From: Cytospora piceicola
Taxonomy: Eukaryota; Ascomycota; Sordariomycetes; Diaporthales; Cytosporaceae
NCBI GenBank assembly: GCA_023375675.1
Contig: JALQBC010000077.1
Location: 20,445-84,444 of the forward strand
DNA length: 64,000 nucleotides
Direction of reading: 5' to 3'
Both the position numbers and the translations under genes were made by a program. Of this stretch, positions 50,701 through 63,831 are shown piece after piece. Below the pieces are notes generated by a model. It did no database searches and was not told the origin of the DNA. It worked only from the letters and a program-made list of their open reading frames with translations. How positions within the stretch are numbered: position 1 is the stretch's first letter; each line of letters opens with the position of its first letter.

Positions 50701-51105
50701 CGTAAGTAAGTAAGCTAGTTCGCTAGTAAATTCGCTATTAAGTAAGTTAGTTATTAAGTAAGTAGATAAGTAAGTAAGTTAGTTAGTTAGTAAGTTAGCT
50801 AATAAGTTAGCTAGTAAGTTAATAAGTAAGTAAGTAAGTTAATAAGTAAGTAAGTAAGTTAATAAGTAAGTAAGTAAGTTAATAAGTAAGTAAGTAAGTT
50901 AATAAGTAAGTAAGTAGGTTAGCTAGTAAATTAAATATTAAATTAACTAATAAGTAAGTAAGTAAGTAATTAAGTAAGTAAGTAAGTAAGTAAGTTAGCT
51001 AATATATTAGCTATTAAAGTAGTTAATAAGCTAGTTACTTACTTAATAAGTAAGTAAGTTAGTAAGTAAGTAAGTAAATATATAAATTAACTAATAAAGT
51101 AGTTA
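49156..51105 (-). repeat. (TAAG)n microsatellite array, 1.95 kb
   Basis: This is the mirror orientation of the array at 46,556-48,375. It includes a regular 12-bp run, ATAAGTAAGTAA, at about 50,480-50,570 and a block of TTAATAAGTAAGTAAGTAAG units at about 50,815-50,915. Confidence 0.9.
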
Positions 51106-51310
51106 GTTATAAAGGAAATAAATAAATATTTCGCTACTTAAAGTTATAAAAAAAATAATAAAGTAACGTTTAAAAAGTATTACTTTATTAAATTCGGAAT
51201 AGCTTAAGTAATGTATTTAACTATCTAACTAAATACTTATTAAATTTCCGATTTTTCTTAATAAAAGGCCTTTTTAATAAGCGGTTTTACTATTATTTCT
51301 TAGTTAATAT
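51106..51310 (-). repeat. Module Z, inverted right end of the structure
   Basis: The reverse complement matches 46,366-46,555. Despite heavy mutation, the hairpin TAATAAAGTAA (51,156-51,166) with TTACTTTATTA (51,180-51,190) is kept. The outer end TTCTTAG near 51,300 corresponds to CTAAAGAA at the left end. Confidence 0.65.
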
Positions 51311-54300
51311 TATAAGTTAAATAATAATAATATAAATATTAATTACTTAAGTATTTAAAAAAGTAAATTTTTATATTTTAATAATTAATAATAATTAAAA
51401 TTTAAATAAGTTTAATTAAAATAATTATAAAAAGCTTTAATTTTAACTAAAATAGCTTAATAATATTTAAACTTAACTTTTAATATTTTCTTAATACTTT
51501 TATACTTTAAAATTAATTTAATAAGCTTTATAAGTATTAATTTATATTAAAATATAAATAAAAAAGCTTTAAGTATATTAAGTATTAGTTTAAAATAAGT
51601 ATACTTTTATAATTTAAAGTAAGTATACTTTTAAAGTTTAAAGTAAGTATACTTTTAAAGTTTAAAGTAAGTATACTTATATTTAAATATAAACTTATTT
51701 ATTAGATTTTTTTAAACTTATATTTTAATATTTTCTTAGTACTTTTATACTTTAAAATTAATATAATAAGCTTTATAAATATTAATCTACATTAAAATAT
51801 AAAAGAAAGGCTTTAAGTATATTAAGTAAAAGTTTAAAGTAAGTATACTTTTAAAGTTTAAAGTAAGTATACTTATATTAATCTAAGTTAAATATTTAAC
51901 TTAAATATAAACTTATTTATTAAATTTTTTTAAACTTAAGTTTTAATACCTTTCCGGTACTTTTACACTTTAAAATTAATTTAATAAGCTTTATAAATGT
52001 TAATTTACGTTAAAATATAAAAGAAAAAGCCTTAAGTATACTAGGTAAAAGTTTAAAGTAAGTATACTTTTAAAGTTTAAAGTAAGTATACTTATACTAA
52101 TTTAAGTTAAATATTTAACTTAAATATAAACTTATCTATTAAGATTTTTTAAACTTAAATTTTAATGCCTTTCTAGCACTTTTATACCTTAAAATTAATC
52201 TAGTAAGCTTTATAAATGTTAATTTACGTTAGAATATAAAGAGAAGGCCTTAAGTATACTAAGTAAAAGTCTAAAGTAAGTATACTTTTAAAGTTTAAGG
52301 TAAGTATACTTATATTTAAATATAGACTTATCTGTTAAATTTTTTTAAACTTATATTTTAATACCTTCCCGGCACTTTTACGCCTTAAAATTAATTTAGC
52401 AGGCTTTATAAATACTAATCTACGCTAGAATATAAAGAGAGGAGCCTTAAGTATATTAGGTAAAAGTCTAAAGTAAGTATACTTTTAAAGTCTAAGGTAA
52501 GTATACTTTTAAAGTTTAAAGTAAGTATACTTTTATAGTTTAAGGTAAGTATACTTTTATAGTTTAAGGTAAGTATACTTTTATAGTTTAAGGTAAATAT
52601 ACTTTTATAGTTTATAGTAAGTATACTTTTAAAGTTTAAGGTAAGTATACTTATATTTAAATGTAGACTTATCTATTAAATTTTTTTTAAACTTATATTT
52701 TAATACCTTCCCGGCACTTTTACGCCTTAGAATTAATCTAGTAAGCTTTATAAATGCTATTCTACGCTAGAATATAAAGAGAGGGGCTCTAAGTATATTA
52801 GGTAAAAGTCTAAAGTAAGTATACTTTTAAAGTTTAAGGTAAGTATACTTATACTAATCTAAGTTAAATATTTAACTTAAATACAGACCTATCTATTAGA
52901 GTTTTTTAAACCTAAATTTTAATACCTTCCCGGCACTTTTACGCCTTAGAATTAATCTAGCAGGCTTTATAAATACTAATCTACGTTAGAATATAAAGGG
53001 AGGGCCTTAAGTATACTAGGTAAAAGTCTAAGGTAAGTATACTTTTAAAGTTTAAGGTAAGTATACTTATATTTAAATATAAACCTATCCGTTAGATTTT
53101 TTTAAACCTATATTTTAATACCTTCCCGGCACTTTCACGCCTTAGAATTAATCTAACAGGCTTTATAAATACTAATCTACGCTAAAATATAGAGGGAGGG
53201 GCCTTAAGTATACTAGGTAAAAGTTTAAGGTAAGTATACTTTTAAAGTTTAAGGTAAATATACTTTTATAGTTTAAGGTAAGTATACTTTTATAGTTTAA
53301 GGTAAGTATACTTTTATAATTTAAGGTAAGTATACTTTTATAGTTTAAGGTAAGTATACTTTTAAAGTCTAAGGTAAGTATACTTTTAAAGTCTAAGGTA
53401 AGTATACTCGTGTTTAAATCTAGACCTATCTGTTAGATTCTTTTTAAACCTATATTTTAATGCCTTTCCGGTACTTTTACGCCTTAGAATTAATCTAGCA
53501 GGCTCTATAAATACTATTCTACGCTAGAATATAAAGGGAAGGGCCTTAAGTATACTAGGTAAAAGTTTAAGGTAAGTATACTTTTAAAGTCTAAGGTAAG
53601 TATACTTTTAAAGTCTAAGGTAAGTATACTCGTATTTAGATATAAACCTATCCGTTAAATTTTTTCAAACCTATATTTTAATACCTTCCCGGCACTTTTA
53701 CGCCTTAGAATTAATCTAGTAAGCTCTATAAATACTAATTTACGCTAGAATATAAAAGGAGGGCCTTAAGTATACTAAGTAAAAGTTTAAGGTAAGTATA
53801 CTTTTAAAGTTTAAGGTAAGTATACTTATATTAATCTAGGTTAAATATTTAACTTAAATACAGACCTATCTGTTAGATTTTTTTAAACCTATATTTTAGT
53901 GCCTTCTTAGCACTTTTACACTCTAGAATTAATCTAGTAGGCTTTATAGATACTAATCTACGCTAGAATATAAAAAGAGAGGCTTTAAGTATATTAAGTA
54001 AAAGTTTAGGGTAAGTATACTTTTAAAGTCTAAGGTAAGTATACTTATATTTAAATACAGACTTATCCGTCGGATTTTTTTAAACCTATATTTTAGTGCC
54101 TTCCCGGCACTTTCACGCTTTAAAATTAATCTAGCAGGCTTTATAAATGCTAATCTATACTAAAATACAGAGGGAAAGGCCTTAAGTATGCTAGGTAAAA
54201 GTCTAGGGTAAGTATACTTTTAAAGTCTAAGGTAAGTATACTTTTAAAGTTTAAAGTAAGTATACTTTTACAGTCTAAAGTAAGTATACTTTTATAGTTT

Positions 54301-56410
54301 AAGGTAAGTATACTTTTATAGTTTAAGGTAAGTATACTTTTATAGTCTAAGGTAAGTATACTTTTAAAGTTTAAGGTAAGTATACTTATATTTAAATATA
54401 GACCTATCCGTTAGATTTTTTTAAACCTATATTTTATTACCTTCCCGGCACTTTTACGCCTTAAAATTAATCTAGCAGGCTTTATAGATGCTAATCTACG
54501 CTAGAATATAGAGGGAGGGGCTTTAAGTATACTAAGTAAAAGTTTAAGGTAAGTATACTTTTAAAGTTTAAGGTAAGTATACTTTTATAGTTTAAGGTAA
54601 GTATACTTTTATAGTTTAAAGTAAGTATACTTTTATAGTTTAAGGTAAGTATACTTTTACAGTCTAAGGTAAGTATACTTTTAAAGTTTAAGGTAAGTAT
54701 ACTTATATTTAAATACAGACCTATCCGTTAGATTTTTTTAAACCTATATTTTAATACTTTCCCGGCACTTTTACGCTTTAGAATTCATTTAGCAGGCTTT
54801 ATAGATATTAATCTACGCTAAAATATAAAGAGAGGGGCTTTAAGTATACTAAGTAAAAGTCTAAGGTAAGTATACTTTTAAAGTCTAAAGTAAGTATACT
54901 TTTATAGTCTAAGGTAAGTATACTTTTATAGTCTAAGGTAAGTATACTTTTATAGTTTAAAGTAAATATACTTTTATAGTTTAAGGTAAGTATACTTTTA
55001 TAGTTTAAGGTAAGTATACTTTTACAGTTTAAGGTAAGTATACTTATGTTTAAATATAGACCTATCCGTTAGATTTTTTTAAACCTATATTTTAGTGCCT
55101 TCCCGGCACTTTTACGCTTTAAAATTAATTTAGCAGGCTCTATAGATGCTAATCTACGCTAGAATATAAAGGGAGGGCCTTAAGTATACTAGGTAAAAGT
55201 CTAAGGTAAGTATACTTTTAAAGTTTAAGGTAAGTATACTTATATTAATCTAGGTTAAATATTTAACTTAAATACAGACTTATCTATTAGATTTTTTTAA
55301 ACCTATATTTTAGTGCTTTCCCGGTACTTTTACGCTTTAGAATTAATCTAGCAGGCTTTATAAATGCTAATCTACGCTAAAATATAAAGGGAAGGGCCTT
55401 AAGTATACTAGGTAAAAGTTTAAGGTAAGTATACTTTTAAAGTCTAAGGTAAGTATACTCGTGTTTAAATACAGACCTATCCGTTAAATTTTTTTAAACC
55501 TATATTTTAATACTTTCCCGGTACTTTTACGCCTTAAAATTCATCTAACAGGCTTTATAGATACTAATCTACGCTAGAATATAAAGGGAGGGGCCTTAAG
55601 TATACTAGGTAAAAGTCTAAGGTAAGTATACTTTTAAAGTCTAAGGTAAGTATACTTTTATAGTTTAAGGTAAGTATACTTTTATAGTTTAAAGTAAGTA
55701 TACTTTTACAGTTTAAGGTAAGTATACTTTTATAGTTTAAGGTAAGTATACTTTTATAGTTTAAGGTAAGTATACTTTTATAGTCTAAGGTAAGTATACT
55801 TTTATAGTTTAAGGTAAGTATACTTTTAAAGTCTAAGGTAAGTATACTTGTGCTAATCTAGGTTAATTATATAACCTAGATACAGACCTATCCGTTAGAT
55901 TTTTTTAAACTTAAATTTTAGTGCTTTCCTGTTACTTTAACGCGCTAGAATTAATCTAGCAGGCTTTTTAAATACTAATCTACAATAGAATATAGTGGGA
56001 GGGGCTTTAAGTAAGCGAGGTAAAAGTTTAAGGTAAGTATACTTTTAAAGTTTAAGGTAAGTATACTTATATTTAAATATAGACTTATCTGTTAGATTTT
56101 TTTAAACCTATATTTTAATGCCTTCCCGGTACTTTTACGCCTTAGAATTAATCTAGCAGGCTTTATAAATGCTAATTTACGCTAGAATATAAAAGGAGGG
56201 GCCTTAAGTATACTAAGTAAAAGTTTAAGGTAAGTATACTTTTAAAGTCTAAGGTAAGTATACTTATACTAATCTAAGTTAAATATTTAACTTAGATATA
56301 GACCTATCCGTTAGATTTTTTTAAACTTAAATTTTAGTGCCTTCCCGGTACTTTTACGCCTTAAAATTAATCTAGTAGGCTTTATAGATACTAATCTACG
56401 CTAGAATATA
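51311..56410 (+). repeat. Satellite block S6 (5.1 kb)
   Basis: AT-degraded sequence to about 51,480 grades into 24-bp and about 219-bp units. The left end is strongly mutated (TTTAAAGTAAG) and the units become progressively cleaner (TCTAAGGTAAG) toward 56 kb, a visible gradient. Confidence 0.8.
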
Positions 56411-59400
56411 GTAGGTAGGTAGTTAAGGCCTTTAAGGAATTAGTATCCTTACGCCTATTTAGGTAATATATATACTTTAGCTATAGAATCGATCTATTTT
56501 TACTAAACTATCGTTAGTATATATATACCGGGAGATAAGTTTAGTATATATAAGTCGATTTTTTCGATTACCTATATAAATAAATTTGTCGGCCTATATA
56601 AATATACACTAAAGCTTACTATAACGTACTATAAGGTAAACCTATATCGGAAGGACTATAAAAGGGTATATTAGAATAGCCTTTCTAAATAATAGTATAT
56701 AATTTTAGGCGGTTTAATAGGGGGTTTAACATTTATACTATAAGGGGTTTAGCATTTATACTACAGGGGGTTTAAAGACCTAATACTAATTAATAGCAGG
56801 TATTTAGCAGTAGTTAACGTTACCTGTAATACTATCTTTAATAGACCTGTAATAGATTTAGTAGTAGTTAGTACTGCCTATAATACTACCTTTAATAAAA
56901 TAATACAGCCTATAATAGATTTAGCAGTAGTTAATACCCCTTATAATAATACTTTTAGTAGCTCCGGCCTTACTAATTAGAAGGCGTTACCTCTGCTTAG
57001 CGTTGTTTTTAAATGGCCCTTTATCTAGGTTATATATATTACCTAGATATAAACCGTATAGATTTCCTTAAAGTATAGGCGGTACGTACGTGCCGGGAGA
57101 TAAGTTTAATATGCGTAAGTTAATTTTTTCGATTACCTATATAAATAAATTTATCGGCCTACGTAAACGCGTATTAAAGCCTACCGTAGTATACTACGGG
57201 GTAAACCTATATCGGAGGGACTATAAGAGGGTGTATTAGAATAGCCTTTTTAAATAACAGTGTATAATCTTAGGCGGTTTAATAGAGGGTTTAACACCTA
57301 TACTACAGGGGGTTTAACACCTATACTATAAGGAGTTTAAAGACCTAATACTAATTAATAGCAGGTATTTAGCAGTGGTTAATACTGCTTATAATGCTAC
57401 CTTTAATAGAATAGTGTAGCCTATAATAGATTTAGCAGTGGTTTATACTGCCTGTAATGCTACCTTTAATAGACCTGTGATGGATTTAGTAGTAGTTAAT
57501 ACTGCCTGTAATACTACCTCTGATAGAATAGTGCGCTTATGATGGATTTAGTAGTAGTTAATACTGCTTATAATACTACCTTTAATAGACCTGTGATAGA
57601 TTTAGCAGTAGTTAATACCCTTTATAATACTACTTTTACTAACCCCGGCCCTATTAATTAAAAGGCGTTACCTCTGTTTAACGCTGTTTTTAAGTAGCCT
57701 TTTATCTAAGTTATATATCTTACTTAAATATAGACTATATAGATTTCCTCGAAGTATAGCCGGTATATGTATACCGAGAGATAAGTTTAGTATACGTAAG
57801 TCGATTTTTTCGATTACTTATATAAATGAATTTGTCGGCCTATATAAACACGTACTAAAGCTTACCGTAGCGTACTACAGGGTAAACCTATATCGGAAAG
57901 ACTATAAGAAGGCGTTCGAATTAAAGTAATAATGCCGGAAATAGAATTAATAGTAGTAACTTAGGTAAGGCTATTTAGCTTACTAGACACCTTATTCTTA
58001 AGCGTAACCTTTTATAAAACGTACTCTTTCCTAAGTAACGTATATACCTAAGTAGATATTTTACGTTATAATAGCTTATCTCCTTTTAGCCTAGCTAGTA
58101 ATGCTTTTTAAATATATAATTATAGTAGTAATAAAACCCTAAGCAGTATATAGTAGTAGCTAGTTAGTGCTTATAGTTTATCTTTAAGCTTTAAAGGTTT
58201 ATTTTTAGACCTTTTATATAGGACGTAGGCTTATTTTTAAATAGAAAACTATCTATACGTAGTATAGGCTTAATTCGTTTAAGTAAGTTATAGTAGGTTT
58301 ATACTGTCTTTTAAGTAGTATTACTTAGGTATATTACGCAGGTATAGCTTATCCCCTTCTATTCTAGCTGTAGCTTAAGTAGTAGTGCTTTCCGAACGTA
58401 TAATTATAGTAGTAATAAGAACTTAGGCAGGTTAATAACGTAGTTTTAATAATAATCCGGGTTTTAAGCTTTTAAGCGTATAATAACTTTTTAAAAACTC
58501 TGTTTACTAAATATTATAGTTATTTACTAAGCTAGTTCTTTAAAAGATTCCGAAACGGCGTTTTAATATACGGCCTTCTAGCTATAAGAGTTACTAACAG
58601 GTCTTTTATTTTATATAGTTCCTATTATATAGTCCTTTAAACAGCTTAGTAGACTAAGAGTTTCGGTTATAAGGGATTTATAGCAGGTTTTAACCTTATA
58701 AGCACAGCTACTTCGGCGACTTATATTAGTAAAAAGCGTTAGTTATATTAGTATAGGCTTTTCTTCGGAGGGGCAATAGGTAATACCTACCTTTAAAGAA
58801 TGCTAAATAGTTATACCTAGAGTATCGTAGCCGCTTTAATACTAAAGGATCGTAGCGTAATACTAAAGTTATATCGAATCTGTAGCTATATTTAAAGATA
58901 TTTAAAAGTATAAAGGCTTATACGCTAAAAGTAGAATCCGTACCGTATAAGTCTTTACTATAGCGAAAGCTTATATTAAGGATATTTTCTTTAGCTATAG
59001 GTTTAGTTAACAGAGTATACGTAAACGGAATATACAACGTATAAAAGGACGCTAAAGGTAATACAACCTTATAGTAAGGTATATAAATAAGACCGCTTAA
59101 AGGAACTATACTATATCGATAGCTATTACTAGACTTAGATATAAAACCTTAGCAGTAACGCGGATACAGACAGAAACAGCTAGTAAGCCTGTAGGTAGTA
59201 ATTCTGTTTTTTATAACAGCTCTTTACCCTAGATTTAAGATAAGGTTCCCGGCCGGAGGAGTTTAACGAGTTTACTAAATCTGTTATAGCTTATTAGTCT
59301 TTTAAAAACCTTTTATAGGATTATAGGTTTTACGCTTTATCTAGCTATCTAGCTAGATAATATTATTAGCGTAAAGTAGTTTCGAAGAACTTATAATAAC

Positions 59401-62388
59401 GGATCGTTCTTTAATATAAGTTCGTGTAGAAATCGAGAGTTAGACCTAAGGGAGAGTGTTAAAAAGAACCTGTTATACTAGATCTTAAGCAGAAAAGCCT
59501 TCTATTTATAAGATATACTGCTTTCTAAATGCTAAAGATTAGTATACGGTTATAGCTTATCCTCTTTTAGCTACAGCCGGTCGTACTTTTCGAGCGTATA
59601 ATTATAGTAGTAATAAGACCTAGGTAGTATATAGTAATAACAGCTTAAATAAATCTTAGGCGTAGTAGTATTCTAACTTACTAGCTCTGCCTTTTCTAAA
59701 CTAAACGCCTATAGTATACGGCTTTACAGTTGTAGCGTTATAAGCGGGTTTCGTATCTTAAACAGTTCCTGTTACGTAATCTTTTAAACAACTTAGTAAA
59801 CTAAGAGTTTCGGTTATAAGGGATTTATAGTAAGTTCTAACCCTATAAGCGTAACCGCTTAAACGGCTTACGTTAATAGGAAGCGTTAGTTATACTAGTA
59901 TAGGCTTTTCTTCAGAAGGGTAATAAGTAATACCCGCCTTTAAAGAACGCTAAATAGCTATACTTAACGTACCGTAGTTACCTTATAATCTAGTAGCTTA
60001 TAGCGGCTTTAAAAAACCCGTTACTACGGATTATTCTTTAATTTTAGCTAAGAATAGAGTTTAAACCTTATAATAAGTATTCGGAAAACCTATATTATAG
60101 ATTATCTTTTAATTTAAGCTCGGGTTTAATAGCCTATAAAGGTTACTAAATCGGCGTTATAAGCGACTAGCTAATAGCTAATTTTAAAGTAAAGAGTAAC
60201 AGGTAATAGCCTACCTTTAAAGAACGCTAAATAGCTATACCTAAAGTACCGTAGCTACCTTATAATCTAGCAGTTTATAACGGCTTTAAAGAACTTATTA
60301 CTACGGATTATTCTTTAATTTTAGCTAAGAACAGAGTTTAAACCTTATAGCGAGTATTCGAAGGACCTATATTATAAATTATCTTTTAATTTAAGCTCGG
60401 GTTTAATAGCCTATAAAAGCTATTAGATCGGCTTTATAGACGATTAGCTAATAGCTAACTTTTAAGTAAATAGTAATAGGAGATGTTTACTTACTAAAGG
60501 TTACTAATAAGCTGCTCTCTTAAGCTTAAGGTCTCTACGGCTAAATAATAACTGAATACCTTTAGGTTAGAATTTATACTAGAAAGCCGTAATAGTTTTA
60601 AAAATAGGCCTCGGCCTTATACTTTAGCAGGCGATTAATTTACCGGTCTTAAAGTAAACGGTAGTAATTCGTATATTATAATTTAAACTCGAACGAGGTT
60701 AAATACTTTATAAGACGGTCCTGTAAGCTGTAAAGTAGCCTTATTGCTACGATCTGCTAAAGGTAAGCCGTTTATTGCTTAGATTTCTTATCTTCTACCT
60801 TTTAAGGTATAGAAGAGGATTTTATCTTCTACTTTATAAGGTATAGAAAAGGATCTATCTTTAAGTATTTAGTAGGCTTTTCTTTAGCCTGTAGGTTTAA
60901 AGGTAAAGAAGATTTAACAGGTAGTAATTTACAATACCCTGAAACTAGCGGATACTAGGTGAAAGGGCTAAGGCTTAAGTACTATAAATAGGAATAGAGT
61001 TATAGTATATCTTTAAATATTCTTAAGTACTAAAAGTAATATAACTTTAGTAAGTACTTTATAATTTAGTTATTTTCTTATAGTTATAAGTATATTTACA
61101 GTATATTACACTTGTTTTTAAAGTTTATAGTGTTTAGACGCTAATAGGAATACAGGTTAAAAGTAATAATACCTTTATATAAGTTAAAACGTAAAAAGCG
61201 TGTTTAACTACTAAGAATTAATATTTAGCCTAAAAGATTTATAGTTAAGATCTGCTACTATACCTGCTTCCGCTATAAAGATATTAGCCTTTATAAGCCG
61301 TATAACTACTATAGCTTTAAAAGGGGCCTGAAGTATATATACTATACTAAGTATTAATACCCTGACTACGAGTTTATAAGTTACTATAATTTTTTTTATC
61401 TAATAGGTTTATTAAAGTGTTAATTACTAACTTCTTTTTTATAGGCGGAGCCCTTTTTAAAGGGTTTTATACAGGATGTGTATACTACGAAAGCTATACT
61501 ACAGTTAATTATCGACGGCTATAAACCTATAATAGAGAAATCGGATTAACAAAGCTTAGAAGCGGCTTAAGGAAGACTTGCTAAAGCTGTTTATATTCTA
61601 ATGAATCTAGATACCCTACTAGCTTTTCTTACGTTTCTTATTAAGTTAAAAGAAAAAGGTATAAATAGCAACGTTCTAAATATAAGTCTTTTAATTTATT
61701 TATTTTAGAAGCTTGTTAACTAATCCCTTTTATAATTATAGGACTACCGGCAAGATAAATTATCTAAGTATCGCCGCCGTTATTTTTAACAACTAGTAAC
61801 TCGGAACTTTAGCCTACTTTTAAAGCTACTTAAAAAGTACAATAAAGAGGTTATAAAGAGGGAACTTACTAGGTTTCGTAAAAGATAAGCGGTATCGCGT
61901 TTTACTTCCGGTAATAGTAGTTTTCTTAGGTAGTTTCGAAATATTCAGAGCTTTCTAAATATAGTAGGTAGAATACTAAAAACGTATAAGGGTAAAGGTA
62001 GGCTATTTCTAACGTTTAAAATTTAGATATAAACTAGGTTAGGCTATAGTTTAGTCCTTAAAGCCGAGGTAATTAAGATTTAAGATAGTTTAAAGGAGAG
62101 CGGTAGGGATTAGAGGCGATAATTAGAACAGTAATAGTAAATAAAAGAGAAATAAGCTTCGAATTAAAGAAAGTAATAACTAAACTTAAAGTAAAATAAA
62201 AACATTTATAGTATAAAATATAAAACGTAGTAAAAGTACTATAAATAGAAACCTAACTATTATCCTACTATAAAAATTATAATATCCTTTTAAGTAATAT
62301 CTCTTTATAAGCGGTTAAGTAAAACAATTTCTTTTTAAAAAAACTAAGCTATTTCTTAAAGAATAATTTTAAAGTCTGTTTCTTTTAA
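56411..62388 (+). mobile_element. Chimeric internal element, copy D (5.98 kb)
   Basis: It begins and ends like copies A and B (GTAGGTAGGTAG at the start; TGTTTCTTTTAAG at the end). It is about 1.3 kb longer because, after GGCGTTCGAATTAAAG (57,911), it carries the module of copy C (to about 59,415). A non-repeated ~75-bp stretch (59,416-59,490) then leads back to the A/B sequence at AGAAAAGCCTTCTATTTATA. Cores lie near 56,547, 57,120 and 57,801. It therefore joins parts found separately in B and C. Confidence 0.55.
61532..62197 (+). pseudogene. Decayed frame of copy D, unknown protein
   Basis: It is the same length and frame as the frames in copies A and B. It reads LDTLLAFLTFLIKLKEKGIN, KKYNKEVIKRELTRFRKR, NIVGRILKTYKGKGRLFLTF and VLKAEVIKI, with TAA/TAG stops only. 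Several amino-acid differences from copy B are conservative (K/R, I/L). Confidence 0.45.
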
Positions 62389-63504
62389 GTCTAAGGTAAG
62401 TATACTTTTATAGTCTAAGGTAAGTATACTTTTAAAGTCTAAGGTAAGTATACTTTTACAGTCTAAGGTAAGTATACTTTTATAGTCTAAGGTAAGTATA
62501 CTTTTATAGTTTAAGGTAAGTATACTTTTAAAGTTTAAGGTAAGTATACTTTTATAGTTTAAGGTAAGTATACTTTTACAGTCTAGGGTAAGTATACTTT
62601 TATAGTCTAAGGTAAGTATACTTTTATAGTCTAGGGTAAGTATACTTTTATAGTCTAGGGTAAGTATACTTTTATAGTCTAGGGTAAGTATACTTTTAAA
62701 GTCTAAGGTAAGTATACTTATGTTTAGATACAGACTTATCTGTTAGATTTCTTAAAACTTAAATTTTAGTGCCTTCTCGCTACTTTTATAGGCTAAAATT
62801 AATCTAGCAGGCTTTATATATACTACTCTACGCTAGAATATAGAAGGAAAGGCTTTAAGTATACTAAGTAAAAGTTTAAGGTAAGTATACTTATGTTTAA
62901 ATGTAGACCTATCTGTTAGATTTTTTTAAACTTAGATTTTAATACCTCTTCGGTACTTTTACGCTTTAAAATTAATTTAACAGGATTTATAGATAGTAAT
63001 CTACATTAAAATATAAAGGTAAAAGCCTTAAGTATATTAGGTAAAAGTTTAAGGTAAGTATTCTTTAAAAGTTTAAGGTAAGTATATTTTTAAAGTTTAA
63101 AGTAAGTATACTTATATTTAAATATAAACTTATTTATTAAAATGTTTTAAACTTATATTTTAATACCTTTTTAATATTCTTATACTTTAAAATTAATTTA
63201 ATAAGCTTTATAAATACTAATTTATATTAAAATATAAAAGGATAAGCTTTAAGTATATTAAGTAAAAGTTTAAGGTAAGTATACTTTTATAGTTTAAAGT
63301 AAGTATACTTATATTTAAATATAAACTTATTTATTAGATTTTTTAAACTTAAATTTTAATACCTTATTAATACTTTTACGCTTTAAAATTAATCTAGTAT
63401 ATTTTATAAATAGTAATCTACGTTAAAATATAAAAGTAAGGTTTTTAAGTATATTAAGTAAAAGTTTAAAATAAGTATACTTATACTTATTTAAGTAAAA
63501 TATA
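62389..63504 (+). repeat. Satellite block S7
   Basis: It opens with about fourteen 24-bp units (TATACT at 62,401, 62,425 and so on, exactly 24 bp apart) followed by long units that grow more AT-rich toward 63,500. Confidence 0.85.
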
Positions 63505-63797
63505 TAACTTAAACTAAAGAACAGTAGTAGAACTGCTTACTAAAAAGGCCTTTTATTAAAAAGAATCGGAAGCTTAATAACTAAATACGTTATTTAAGCT
63601 ACTTTAAATTTAATAAAGTAACGCCTTTTAAACGTTACTTTATTATCTTTTCTATAGCTTTAAGTAGCGAAATATTTATTTACTTACTTATTTACTTATA
63701 TACTTACTTAATAATTAAATAACTAAATTACTAGCTACTTTACTAACTACTTTACTAGCTAATATACTAGCTAACGTACTAGCTAACTTACTAGCTA

Positions 63798-63831
<34 letters not shown>

